DNA of 64,000 nt from Acidobacteriota bacterium (lineage in GTDB: Bacteria > Acidobacteriota > Terriglobia > Terriglobales > Acidobacteriaceae). A program made the position numbers and the translations under genes. The notes under the pieces were generated by a model. The model ran no database searches. It was not told the origin of the DNA and worked only from the letters and a program-made list of their open reading frames with translations. Where the stretch lies: the NCBI GenBank assembly GCA_016196065.1, contig JACPYL010000018.1:118185-182184 (forward strand), read 5' to 3'. The stretch's first letter is position 1; every line of letters starts with the position of its first letter. Shown here in pieces: positions 41,455 through 50,950 of this stretch.

Positions 41455-44190
41455 CTAAACGCTGGGACGCATGTCGCTCGAAGTCCCCCCAGCGGCGGGG
41501 ATATAGCAGTTCAGGGTGTAGTCCATCACCATGCGATCGGCGTTGAAACGCCAGCCGAGAGTCCGGATCGTGCGCTTCATACGTTTGATCCAACCACGCG
41601 GCAGGCCATCACGATCGCGATTGTAAAAAAGCGGGATCACTTCGTCCGTGAGAACGCGCATCAGGTCATCACCGTCACGCGCGTCGTGAACATCCATATT
41701 GGAATGAGTGCGGCCGGTACCGATGGCGAAGCCGTTGAGACCGTCATACGCCTCAGCCCACCAGCCATCGAGGACGGAGAGATTTAGCCCGCCATTGAGA
41801 ACCACTTTCTGGCCGCTGGTTCCAGAGGCCTCGAGCGGCCGGCGTGGATTGTTCAGCCACACGTCAACGCCTTGCACGAAGTGTCGTCCCACGTTGATGT
41901 CGTAGTCTTCGACGAACGCGAACCGATCGCCAAATTGCGAATCGCGCATCAGTTCCGCAATTTGCTGGAGAACGCGCTTTCCCGGTTCATCGTGAGGATG
42001 AGCCTTGCCCGCAAACACGAATTGGACCGGCCGCTTTGGATCGTTGACCATCGATACGAGCTTTTCAAGATCACGCAAAATCAGATTGGCCCGCTTATAG
42101 GTGGCGAAGCGGCGAGCAAAACCGATGGTGAGTGCATCCGGGCTGAGAATACGCTCGAGTCTCTGAAGCGTTTCTCGTGGTTCGTCCCGGCGCGCCGCTT
42201 GCTCTACAGCACGACGACGCACAAACTCCAGCAGGCGCGATCGCAGGTTAAGATGCGTCTCCCAAAGTTCGCCGTCGTCGACGTTATCGATTCCTTCCCA
42301 GATCTTGGCTTCACTGCTGCGCAGATGCCATCCGGTACCAAGATGGCGGTCGTAGAGGCGGAACATCTGCGGAGCCAGCCACGAGGGGACGTGCACTCCG
42401 TTGGTGATATGGCCGATGGGAACACTATCTTCGGGCTTGCCCGGTGATAGTCCAGTCCACATCGCGCGTGACACCTCACCGTGCAGCGCGGAGACTGCAT
42501 TGGCGCGACGCGACATGCGCAAGCCCAACACGGTCATACAGAAGGTTTCATCAGCATTGGTATCTTCGCGACCCAGCCCCATGAAGCTCTGTTGCGAAAG
42601 ACCCAGCGCATCGCGCAGGGGTCCAAGATGTTCTTCAGTCAGGTCGGCCTCAAAGCGATCATGCCCGGCAGGGACCGGTGTGTGAGTCGTGAAAACGACT
42701 TCGCGGGAAACGCGAGGCACAGCTCTTTCAAAGCTGATGCCTTCGTCTTCCATCCGCATGCGCACCGCTTCGAGCACGGCAAACCCGCTATGTCCTTCGT
42801 TGAGATGGAGCACCCCAGGCTGGATGCCCATCGCCCGCAAGGCGCGCAGGCCACCTACGCCGAGCAGCAATTCTTGCCGGATACGGATGCGACGATCGCC
42901 ACCATACAGGCGTGATGTGAGCGTTCTGTCTTCGGGATGATTGCCTTCGACGTCGGAATCGAGCAGAAAGAGATCGCAGCGTCCGACTTTTACACGCCAG
43001 ACTTTTGCACGAATCGATCCCGCACGCGTATCGATTTGTACGACGACCGGCGCACCATTTTTGCCAATCGCGGTTTCCATCGGCAACTGGCTGACGTCCG
43101 TTTCAAGATATTCCTCGCGCTGCCAGCCGCTACGGTCCAGCCGTTGCAGGAAATATCCCTGGCCATAGAACAGGCCGACACCGACCAGCGGGATATCGAG
43201 ATCGGAAGCGCTTTTGATGTGATCCCCGGCCAACACTCCTAATCCACCGGAGTAGATCGGGAGAGATTCATGAAGCCCGAACTCGGCGGAAAAATATGCA
43301 ACCGGGCGCGTCCGTAAAATGCCGGCATGCCGTGCACCCCAGGTTCGCTCAGCCTCCTGATATTCCCGCAAGCGCCGATACGCGTAGTTGATACGGCTGT
43401 GCAAAGCGAGTTCAGCGGCTCGCGACTCCAACTTGGCCAGCGGAAATTCCGATAGTAGGGAAACGGGATTGTGATTGAGAGCGCTCCAACGTAATGGGTT
43501 GAGATCAAGGAACAGCCCGACCGAGTCGTGGTCCCAACTCCACCACAAGTTGCGAGCCAAAGCCCAGAGCCGTTCTTGCGAGGGAGCAATGAAACGATCG
43601 AGCGTGCGCGCTTCGCTGACGACTGGGGCGACTTGTGTCGCTGCTGCGGTCAGCATGCGAATTTCGTCTTCCGGGAAGACCCTGGGCGCCACGGTCTGGA
43701 CAACCAGAACGCCTTGCAAGATTCCACGATCGATCAGCGGAACACCGAGGAACGAATGATAGGCATCCTCTCCGGATTCCTTGAAATACTTGAACCGCGG
43801 ATGATTCTTGACCTCTTCGACCGCGACCGGGCGCATCTGTTCTGCCACCAGTCCTGCCAAGCCTTCGTGAATGCCCATGCGAAGCGTGCCAATACACTCG
43901 CGGCGTAATCCAAGCGTCGCGGCCAGCACCAGGTTGGCGCGATCAGGCTCGAGCAAGTAGGCCGAGCAAACGTCGGTCTCAAATCGCCGCGCGATCAAGG
44001 CCACGACATTCATCAGGGTTTCGGCGGGCTTGCCCCCCTCGGCCGCCAGATTGGCAATTTCGTCCAGCCTGAGAACGCGGCTTGCGCCTTGAAAATTCAC
44101 ATCCAGCTCCCGATCCTCAACTGCTTCCTGGTGTTGGTCCAAACTGGTAATGCCTCCGTAAAGCAAACTTAGGGTCTTATGGGATTTCAT
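41455..44190 (-). CDS. glgP: Alpha-glucan (glycogen) phosphorylase with N-terminal GAF domain
   Basis: 911 residues. Residues about 50-200 are a GAF domain (SAYLLEPDRANLVLAATLGL, FLGVPLIDRGILQGVLVVQ), followed by a short-type, Thermotoga/Thermus-like glucan phosphorylase (VAYFSAEFGLHESLPIYSGG, HLNEGHSGF, HITNGVHVPSW, GFARRFATYKR). The PLP Lys is in SGTSGQKVVLNGGL. It releases glucose 1-phosphate from storage glucan. The GAF domain, usually a small-molecule sensor, is an uncommon addition and suggests allosteric control by a ligand that cannot be named from sequence. Intrinsic terminator downstream. Confidence 0.92.
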   Translation of the reverse strand: MKSHKTLSLLYGGITSLDQHQEAVEDRELDVNFQGASRVLRLDEIANLAAEGGKPAETLMNVVALIARRFETDVCSAYLLEPDRANLVLAATLGLRRECIGTLRMGIHEGLAGLVAEQMRPVAVEEVKNHPRFKYFKESGEDAYHSFLGVPLIDRGILQGVLVVQTVAPRVFPEDEIRMLTAAATQVAPVVSEARTLDRFIAPSQERLWALARNLWWSWDHDSVGLFLDLNPLRWSALNHNPVSLLSEFPLAKLESRAAELALHSRINYAYRRLREYQEAERTWGARHAGILRTRPVAYFSAEFGLHESLPIYSGGLGVLAGDHIKSASDLDIPLVGVGLFYGQGYFLQRLDRSGWQREEYLETDVSQLPMETAIGKNGAPVVVQIDTRAGSIRAKVWRVKVGRCDLFLLDSDVEGNHPEDRTLTSRLYGGDRRIRIRQELLLGVGGLRALRAMGIQPGVLHLNEGHSGFAVLEAVRMRMEDEGISFERAVPRVSREVVFTTHTPVPAGHDRFEADLTEEHLGPLRDALGLSQQSFMGLGREDTNADETFCMTVLGLRMSRRANAVSALHGEVSRAMWTGLSPGKPEDSVPIGHITNGVHVPSWLAPQMFRLYDRHLGTGWHLRSSEAKIWEGIDNVDDGELWETHLNLRSRLLEFVRRRAVEQAARRDEPRETLQRLERILSPDALTIGFARRFATYKRANLILRDLEKLVSMVNDPKRPVQFVFAGKAHPHDEPGKRVLQQIAELMRDSQFGDRFAFVEDYDINVGRHFVQGVDVWLNNPRRPLEASGTSGQKVVLNGGLNLSVLDGWWAEAYDGLNGFAIGTGRTHSNMDVHDARDGDDLMRVLTDEVIPLFYNRDRDGLPRGWIKRMKRTIRTLGWRFNADRMVMDYTLNCYIPAAGGTSSDMRPSV

Positions 44191-44404
44191 CGGCTGAATC
44201 AGGCAGGACTTTCCCCGAGCCTAGACCATCCCCACTCCATTTTACGGTCTGGAAGGGCAATCGACATACACCAAACTCTCTGTCGGTGAGGGGGAGTAAT
44301 CGGGGATTTCAACGGACGACACCTGACCTGTACAAATGGAGCCGTTCGTATAAGATGGGCGCTATCATTCTCCGCGGGCGGCCACCCGGCCCAGGATCTC
44401 GAAC

Positions 44405-45238
44405 TTGTATCTCAGGCCCAAAACCCTTGACGAAGCGGTGGTCCAACTTGCCCTGCCGGGAACTCAAGTCCTATCCGGCGGCACCGATTTCTATCCCTCG
44501 CTGGGGGATCGGGTCGCGCAAGACCCCGTCATGGACATCTCCGGCATCGGAGAACTTCGCGGAATATCGAGCACTGCCAGCCACATCCGAATCGGTGGCT
44601 TAACCACATGGACCGACGTGATTCGCGCTCCTCTTCCCCGCTGCTTCGATGCATTGAAGAGCGCAGCCCGTGAAGTCGGTTCAGTGCAGATCCAGAACCG
44701 GGGCACGGTTGCCGGAAATCTATGCAACGCCTCTCCGGCTGCCGACGGAGTGCCTCCTCTGCTCGCTCTGGATGCGGAAATAGAACTGACGTCGAGTGCG
44801 GCAACACGTCGCATGCCGTTGGCGGAGTTCCTTGTGGGGAACCGGAAGACACTCCGTCGCGGGGACGAACTGCTGACGGCAATCTGGATTCCGCGCACGA
44901 TCGAGGAGGCGCATTCGTCATTCCTGAAACTGGGAGCGCGACGCTATCTGGTGATTTCCATCTCGATGGTGGCAGCGATCATTTCCACCATAGGCGGCCG
45001 AGTCGAAACAGCTCGCATCGCAGTTGGATCGTGCTCGGCGGTCGCTAGACGGCTACATAAGTTGGAAAGCGATTTGTCAGGCGCTTCTGTGCGCGATGGA
45101 CTGAGCGCGCTTGTGACGCCGGCGCACCTCGCTCCGCTTTCTCCGATCGCCGACGTTCGGGCCACCGCTGAATATCGCCTCGATGCGTCTCTGACTCTGG
45201 CAAAACGCGCCCTTGATGCCTGCGTGGAGACCCGCTGA
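44405..45238 (+). CDS. FAD-binding subunit of a xanthine dehydrogenase-family molybdenum hydroxylase
   Basis: 277 residues from a TTG at 44405 (no in-frame ATG near; AGGA nine bases upstream). FAD-binding motifs LSGGTDFYPSLGD and QIQNRGTVAGNLCNASPAAD are typical of the medium (CoxM/XdhB-type) subunit. It passes electrons from the Fe-S centres to NAD+ or another acceptor. It overlaps the large subunit by one base and heads an operon that runs through the second DUF1185 gene. In this setting it probably belongs to a nicotinate-type hydroxylase. Confidence 0.88.
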   Translation: MYLRPKTLDEAVVQLALPGTQVLSGGTDFYPSLGDRVAQDPVMDISGIGELRGISSTASHIRIGGLTTWTDVIRAPLPRCFDALKSAAREVGSVQIQNRGTVAGNLCNASPAADGVPPLLALDAEIELTSSAATRRMPLAEFLVGNRKTLRRGDELLTAIWIPRTIEEAHSSFLKLGARRYLVISISMVAAIISTIGGRVETARIAVGSCSAVARRLHKLESDLSGASVRDGLSALVTPAHLAPLSPIADVRATAEYRLDASLTLAKRALDACVETR

Positions 45239-48027
45239 TGGCGACAACCCACGACCTACGCGCGGGACTCGACCAGAAAATAATCGCGTTCTCCGTGAAC
45301 GGACACGGTGTTTCGATCTGTACTCCACCGATGCAACGCCTCTCGCGCGTGCTGCGCGAGGATCTTGGGCTGACCGGGACCAAGGTTGGCTGCGACGCAG
45401 GTGATTGCGGAGCCTGCACCGTCCTGCTCGACGGCGATCCCGTGTGCGCGTGCCTGGTGGCGGCGGGGCAAGTTGACGGATGTGAAGTCACCACCATCGA
45501 AGGATTGCACCAATCGCCAGTCGGAATGCGGCTGCAGCAGGCATTCCTGCATCATGGTGCTGCCCAGTGTGGAGCGTGTACTCCGGGCATGCTGATTGCT
45601 GCCGCGGCGCTGCTTGAAACAAAAAGGGCACCCAGCGAAGCTGAGGTTATGGACGCCATCGGCGGCGTTTTATGCCGATGCACCGGCTATCGCAAGATTG
45701 TCTCTGCCATTCTTGATTCGCAATCGTCAGGCACGGATGAAGTCTCGCCGCCAGCTGGTGGCGCGGTCGGCCAGCGACTAGTCCGCCTCGACGGAAAGAA
45801 GAAAGTCGAAGGCAGCGAGGTTTTTGGCGCGGACGAAGTGCCCGCCGGAGCGCTATCAGTTCGAGTGATCCGCAGCCCTTACCATCGTGCGCGATTTGAG
45901 TTTGGGGATCTCGACGAATTCGTTCGGACGCATCCGGGAATCGAGGCCGTCCTCACCGCAAAAGACGTGCCTGGTAAAGACTGCTATGGAGTGATTCCGC
46001 GTTTCGCCGACCAGCCAGTGTTTGCGCACCAGGAAGCGCGTCACCGGGGTGAAGCCGTTGCGGCCATCGTGGGAGCAACAGAAGTTGTCGAAGCTCTCGA
46101 CCCGGCAAAATTTCCGATCACATGGAGCGAACTGCCCGCCCTCAAAGAAATCGACGAAGCCCTGGCAACAGGAGCGCCGCGCATCCACGAGGGGCGCGAA
46201 GACAACGTGCTGGTGCGGGGACGAGTTGTCCGCGGAGATGTTGACCGGGCACTCGCCGACGCTGCCATTACTGCCGAAGGCGAATACGAGACTGGCTTCG
46301 TCGAGCACGCTTACATCGAACCCGAAGCAGGCTTCGCGCGGCGCGTTGGCGACGGAATCGAAATTCAGGCGTGCACGCAGGCGCCATACATGGACCGCGC
46401 CGACATCGCGACCATTCTCGGGATCGCTCCGGAAAAGGTCCGTATCATTCCCACTGCAGTCGGCGGAGGTTTCGGGTCGAAGCTCGATTTGTCAGTCCAG
46501 CCGTTCCTCGCGCTGGCAGCGTGGCATCTCGGGAAGCCGGTACGGATGGTCTATTCACGCACCGAGTCAATCCTCTCGACGACCAAGCGGCATCCTGCAA
46601 GAATGCGTCTGCGGGCGGGTTGCTCGCGGGACGGCAAGTTGCTCGCTCTCGATTTCTCCGCTGATTTCAACACCGGAGCGTATTCTTCGTGGGGTCCGAC
46701 CGTATCGGCACGAGTTCCCGTGCATGCTTCTGGTCCTTATTATGTTCCGCACTACAGGGCGCTGACCCGGGCCGTGCACACGAACCTGGTGCCAGCCGGG
46801 GCGTTTCGCGGCTTCGGAGTGCCGCAGGCGGCCATCGCGCAAGAGCAACTCTATGATGAACTCGCGGATCGTGTGGGCATGGATCGACTGGAGTTTCGCA
46901 TCCTGAATGCACTCGACAATCAGACTCCCACCGTCACTGGACAGGTGATGGGAGCGGGCGTCGGCATTCGCGCTTGCCTGGAAGCCTTGCGTCCACGATG
47001 GCAGGCTGCGCGGACTGAGGCGGCGGCGTTCAACTCCAACACCGATGCACCGCTGCGTCGCGGCGTGGGAGTGGCGGGCATGTGGTATGGCTGCGGCAAC
47101 ACTTCCCTTCCCAACCCTTCCACGGTTCGTATCGGATTGAAGCGCGACGGACGAATCGCACTGCACCAGGGGGCGGTGGACATTGGGCAAGGATCGAACA
47201 CGATCGTCACGCAGATTTGCGCTGACGCGCTCGGCGCGCCCATTGATTGCTTTGACCTACTCTCCGGCGACACCGCGATCACTCCCGACTGCGGCAAGAC
47301 TTCCGCATCGCGCCAGACATTCGTCACCGGCAAAGCCGCGCACATGGCGGGGACACAGTTGCGCAACTCGATCCGTGCGCTTGCTAAGCGTTCCGAGAGC
47401 GCGAATATTCGCTTCGAGGAAGGCCGCGTCGTCCTTGAAGACGGAGACAACTCTCACGTGCTCGATCTCGCCGGCTTGCCGCTCGATCAGCATGGATACG
47501 TGATCACTGCCGAAGCTACGTTCGATCCGCCTACGAGTCCGCTCGACCAGGATGGGCAAGGATCTCCGTATGCCGTGTTCGGGTATGGTGCACACATGGC
47601 TGAAATTGAGGTGGACATCGAACTCGGCACGGTGCGCGTTCTGAACATTACGGCGGCACATGATGTAGGCAAGGCGATCAACCCGACCCTGATCGAAGGA
47701 CAGATTGAAGGCGGTGTGGCGCAAGGTCTGGGCATGGCGCTGATGGAGGAATTCTTCCCTGGCAAGGGCGAGAATCTTCACGACTACCTGATTCCTTCCG
47801 CCGGGGATATTCCGCCGATCGAATCAATCCTGATCGAAGATCCCTCGCCGGTCGGCCCGTTTGGAGCGAAAGGGATTGGCGAACAGGCCGTGATTCCAAC
47901 TGCTCCCGCGATCCTGAATGCATTGCACGATGCGGCAGGAATTCGTTTACGTAAGATTCCAGCGACGCCGGACCGAGTACGGGCGGCGATTCTGGCTCAA
48001 TCGAAAATGGGAGGCAAAGTTGGCTGA
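45238..48027 (+). CDS. Fused 2Fe-2S / molybdopterin subunit of a xanthine dehydrogenase-family hydroxylase
   Basis: 929 residues. Residues 1-165 are a small subunit carrying two [2Fe-2S] sites: CDAGDCGACTVLLDGDPVC and CGACTPG...CRCTGY. The remainder is the Mo-binding large subunit: VGGGFGSK, PAGAFRGFG, GQGSN and the catalytic Glu in FGAKGIGEQA. The two parts are usually separate proteins in nicotinate, CO and isoquinoline enzymes. Hydroxylation of an N-heterocycle next to the ring nitrogen is the family reaction; xanthine or nicotinate are the likeliest substrates. The neighbouring 6-hydroxynicotinate reductase homologue favours nicotinate or an analogue. Confidence 0.88.
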   Translation: MATTHDLRAGLDQKIIAFSVNGHGVSICTPPMQRLSRVLREDLGLTGTKVGCDAGDCGACTVLLDGDPVCACLVAAGQVDGCEVTTIEGLHQSPVGMRLQQAFLHHGAAQCGACTPGMLIAAAALLETKRAPSEAEVMDAIGGVLCRCTGYRKIVSAILDSQSSGTDEVSPPAGGAVGQRLVRLDGKKKVEGSEVFGADEVPAGALSVRVIRSPYHRARFEFGDLDEFVRTHPGIEAVLTAKDVPGKDCYGVIPRFADQPVFAHQEARHRGEAVAAIVGATEVVEALDPAKFPITWSELPALKEIDEALATGAPRIHEGREDNVLVRGRVVRGDVDRALADAAITAEGEYETGFVEHAYIEPEAGFARRVGDGIEIQACTQAPYMDRADIATILGIAPEKVRIIPTAVGGGFGSKLDLSVQPFLALAAWHLGKPVRMVYSRTESILSTTKRHPARMRLRAGCSRDGKLLALDFSADFNTGAYSSWGPTVSARVPVHASGPYYVPHYRALTRAVHTNLVPAGAFRGFGVPQAAIAQEQLYDELADRVGMDRLEFRILNALDNQTPTVTGQVMGAGVGIRACLEALRPRWQAARTEAAAFNSNTDAPLRRGVGVAGMWYGCGNTSLPNPSTVRIGLKRDGRIALHQGAVDIGQGSNTIVTQICADALGAPIDCFDLLSGDTAITPDCGKTSASRQTFVTGKAAHMAGTQLRNSIRALAKRSESANIRFEEGRVVLEDGDNSHVLDLAGLPLDQHGYVITAEATFDPPTSPLDQDGQGSPYAVFGYGAHMAEIEVDIELGTVRVLNITAAHDVGKAINPTLIEGQIEGGVAQGLGMALMEEFFPGKGENLHDYLIPSAGDIPPIESILIEDPSPVGPFGAKGIGEQAVIPTAPAILNALHDAAGIRLRKIPATPDRVRAAILAQSKMGGKVG

Positions 48028-49480
48028 CGACGCCATTCGTTGCGACGCTTGCCCCGTGCTTTGCTACATCAAGCCCGGCCGAACCGGTTCCTGCGATCGC
48101 TACGGCAATCGCGATGGACAACTCGTGCGCCTCGATCCCCACGTGATGCTGGAGCAAGCCCGATCACGCGGAGAGTCGCTGGTCCCGTTTCTTGAAAAGA
48201 GCCGCGAGTGGGACGGCACGCTCGTCCGCGACGAAGATACATTCGTGACTGCGATTGGCGCGGGTACAACCTATCCCGACTACAAGCCAGCGCCGTTCAT
48301 TATTTCATCGGAAGTTGCAGGCATCGATATGGTCACAATCGTTACCGAAGGGATCTTCAGTTATTGCGGCGTGAAGCTGAAGATCGACACCGACCGGCAT
48401 TTGGGAGCTGAATGCAACACGGTGCGGGCACAGGGTGAAGCCGTCGGCCATGTGACCACGGGCGAATATGGATCGCAGATGCTCTCTCTCGGCGGCGTGC
48501 GCCACCTCACCGGCGGCAGCCGCCAGGAGGGAACGGCGACTTGCGACGCACTTCTGAATCTGTGCAATGGCAAGGCCGTCGAATTAGAGATCGATGGCGG
48601 CGCAAAGGTGGTAGTTCAGGCCGACAAGCCGCCGATTGTTGATGGCATGCAAGAAGAACGCATGCGCGTCGGATGCGGCTCTGCAACGATCGGCATGTTT
48701 GCCAAGCAGTGGTTCGGCAAAGTCGATGAGGTCGTGGTGGTCGACGATCACATCACCGGAGTGCTCTCGGAACATCAAGCGGGGAAATTGTTGGGCGTCG
48801 CTGAAACTGGCATCAAGCTGCTGGGGCGGCGGTCCACTCCAGGGAGATATTTCAGAGTCGCCGAGCCCGGCACATCCTGGGGAGGAACGAACATTTCCGA
48901 CCCGCTCTCGATCCTCGCTCCATTCGATCCGAAAGTGGCGAAACCGGGGTTGCGTTTGTTGATGGTCAGCACCACGGGAGAACAGTTCGCATATTTTGAA
49001 TTGGACGAGACGCTGCAACCCATCGAAAAAGATTTGCCAACACCGTTGCGGGAGTCAGTCCAGCGCATCAGGGAAAATTGCGAACCAGCGCTCTGCACCG
49101 TTCTGTTTATGGGTGGAGCAGGTGGATCGCTGCGAGCGGGTGTCACTGAAAATCCGGTGAAGCTCACCCACTCTGTACGAGAGGCGTTGACTCGCGTGAC
49201 GTGCGGCGGCGCGCCTGTGTACGTGTGGCCGGGCGGCGGGATCACGATCATGGCAGACGTAAGCCGGATGCCCGCTAACGCCTTCGGCTATGTGCCCACA
49301 CCCGCGCTGGTGGCTCCGATTGAGTTCACTTTGAAATTGTCGAATTACAAAACTCTGGGCGGCTACATGGATCACGTGAGGCCGTTGCGTTCGATCCAAC
49401 GCGACAATGAAGCGCAACGGCGTGTGACGTCCCGAGTCGACAATCCTTGGCCACTTCGAAAAACGGGTGCGGAAGAATGA
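48020..49480 (+). CDS. hnr: 6-hydroxynicotinate reductase homologue
   Basis: 486 residues from a TTG at 48020 with GGGAGG five bases upstream, overlapping the Mo subunit by eight bases. The N terminus has C8-x2-C11-x3-C15-x9-C25 (CDACPVLC...SC) for an Fe-S cluster, and further cysteines occur in FSYCGVKLK, GAECNTVR, GTATCDALLNLC and RVGCGS. Overall it matches proteins annotated as 6-hydroxynicotinate reductase, the Eubacterium barkeri enzyme being an Fe-S protein with covalently bound flavin that reduces 6-hydroxynicotinate to 1,4,5,6-tetrahydro-6-oxonicotinate. Its position after a Mo hydroxylase supports this role. Substrate unproven. Confidence 0.75.
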   Translation: MADDAIRCDACPVLCYIKPGRTGSCDRYGNRDGQLVRLDPHVMLEQARSRGESLVPFLEKSREWDGTLVRDEDTFVTAIGAGTTYPDYKPAPFIISSEVAGIDMVTIVTEGIFSYCGVKLKIDTDRHLGAECNTVRAQGEAVGHVTTGEYGSQMLSLGGVRHLTGGSRQEGTATCDALLNLCNGKAVELEIDGGAKVVVQADKPPIVDGMQEERMRVGCGSATIGMFAKQWFGKVDEVVVVDDHITGVLSEHQAGKLLGVAETGIKLLGRRSTPGRYFRVAEPGTSWGGTNISDPLSILAPFDPKVAKPGLRLLMVSTTGEQFAYFELDETLQPIEKDLPTPLRESVQRIRENCEPALCTVLFMGGAGGSLRAGVTENPVKLTHSVREALTRVTCGGAPVYVWPGGGITIMADVSRMPANAFGYVPTPALVAPIEFTLKLSNYKTLGGYMDHVRPLRSIQRDNEAQRRVTSRVDNPWPLRKTGAEE

Positions 49481-50373
49481 ACACACGCGCTCGGATCCGA
49501 CTGCTCCCCGACGGCCGCCGCCTGCACCTTCACGATGGTCCCATCGATCTCGTGATCGAAGCCTTCGGCGCTCCTTCTGAAGTTGAGGCGAGCTATCGCG
49601 CCGCAAGCGAACGTTTTCTCACGATTCTGGACGAACTGTGCGGTGAACTCAAATTCCTTCGGCAACCGACCCAGGCGGATGGGGCGTCACCGCAGGGATC
49701 GGTTGCGCGCAGGATGGTGAATGCGGTCTCTCCCTACGCTTCGGCAATTTTTATTACACCGATGGCCGCCGTAGCAGGAGCCGTGGCTGAAGAGATTCTC
49801 TGTTCGATGACGTATGCGGCGGAACTCGCGCGCGCCTATGTGAACAACGGCGGCGACATCGCGCTTCACATGGCTCCCGGAGAAAAGTTCGTAGTAGGAA
49901 TGGTCGATCGACCCGAGCGCCCATCACTGTTCGGGACAACTACGATCAGCTCAAATGATCCGGTACGCGGCATCGCGACCAGCGGCTGGCGCGGCCGGAG
50001 TTTCTCCCTCGGAATTGCCGATGCGGTCACGGTGCTCGCCGACAATGCCGCGATGGCGGACGCGGCAGCGACAGTCATTGCCAATGCCGTAAACTTGCCG
50101 GGGTATTCGAAGATCAAGCGGGTTGCCGCTTGTGAACTCGCGCCCGACAGCGATTTGGGCGAACTTATGGTCACGCAATCGGTGGGTGAACTGAGTCCTG
50201 CTGAGATTCACGATGCGCTATCGGCGGGGTTCCGAAAGGCAGAACAGCTTCGAAGCGAGGGATTGATTCGTTCCGCTGCGCTTAAACTCCAAGGAGAGAC
50301 GTACATTTCCAGCCAAGAGCGTAACGCCAGTACGATCGCCACTTCATTCCACGGGAGTTTGATTCATGCCTGA
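49477..50373 (+). CDS. UPF0280 family protein (ApbE superfamily)
   Basis: 298 residues from the ATG at 49477 (ATGA overlap with the reductase gene). It reads as UPF0280: AIFITPMAAVAGAVAEEILCSM, YVNNGGDIALHM, GIATSGWRGRSFSLGIADAVTVLAD. GGDIAL and SGxxGRSxSxGxxD are close to the FAD/FMN-pocket and metal motifs of ApbE flavin transferases, with which UPF0280 is classed. Since the E. barkeri 6-hydroxynicotinate reductase carries covalent flavin, this protein may flavinylate its neighbour; that is a hypothesis. Eight-base overlap with the next gene. Confidence 0.75.
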   Translation: MNTRARIRLLPDGRRLHLHDGPIDLVIEAFGAPSEVEASYRAASERFLTILDELCGELKFLRQPTQADGASPQGSVARRMVNAVSPYASAIFITPMAAVAGAVAEEILCSMTYAAELARAYVNNGGDIALHMAPGEKFVVGMVDRPERPSLFGTTTISSNDPVRGIATSGWRGRSFSLGIADAVTVLADNAAMADAAATVIANAVNLPGYSKIKRVAACELAPDSDLGELMVTQSVGELSPAEIHDALSAGFRKAEQLRSEGLIRSAALKLQGETYISSQERNASTIATSFHGSLIHA

Positions 50374-50950
50374 GGTTCAGGTTCGCAAGAAATTTCTCTC
50401 GGTCGAGGAGATTTTCCACGAGGGCGGTCCCATTGCGGCGACACCTCTGCGCAGAGCGGCAGCGCTGGTCGTGATTAGAAATCCGTTTGCCGGGTCGTAT
50501 GTTGAAAAAATCGAAAGCTTCATGGACGACCTGAAGCCGCTTGGCTTGGAAATGGCGCGATCGCTTGTGAAGGCACTGGGCGGCGATGGGAAAGTGATCG
50601 AAGGCTACGGCAAAGGAGCGATTGTTGGATCGGCGGGCGAGATCGAACATGGCGCCCTGTGGCATGTCCCCGGCGGTTATGCGATGCGCGAGGTTTTGGG
50701 CGGTGCCAAGGCAATTGTCGCTTCCACCAAAAAAGTTGGCGGCCCCGGCACACGACTCGACGTGCCGATCACGCATATCAATGCGTCGTACGTACGCAGC
50801 CACTTTGACGCAATGGAGGTTGGCATCACCGACGCTCCGCGCGCCGATGAAATTCTCTTGGCATTGGTGATGACGACTGGCTCTCGCGTGCACGCTCGCG
50901 TGGGCGGACTGAAAGCGTCCGAGATTAAGGGAGAGGATGGACTCCGATGA
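50366..50950 (+). CDS. DUF1185 / AA_synth family protein, copy 1
   Basis: 194 residues. Family signature RRAAALVVIRNPFAGSYVE near residue 30, GYGKGAIVGSAGEIEHG, a central STKKVGGPG, YVRSHFDAMEV and the C-terminal RVGGLKASEIKGEDGL. Proteins of this family are labelled amino acid synthesis on thin evidence; no reaction is established to my knowledge. It overlaps the UPF0280 gene by eight bases and copy 2 by four, so both are translated with the reductase. It may act on a ring-opened or reduced intermediate, or be a cofactor/assembly protein. Confidence 0.75.
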   Translation: MPEVQVRKKFLSVEEIFHEGGPIAATPLRRAAALVVIRNPFAGSYVEKIESFMDDLKPLGLEMARSLVKALGGDGKVIEGYGKGAIVGSAGEIEHGALWHVPGGYAMREVLGGAKAIVASTKKVGGPGTRLDVPITHINASYVRSHFDAMEVGITDAPRADEILLALVMTTGSRVHARVGGLKASEIKGEDGLR

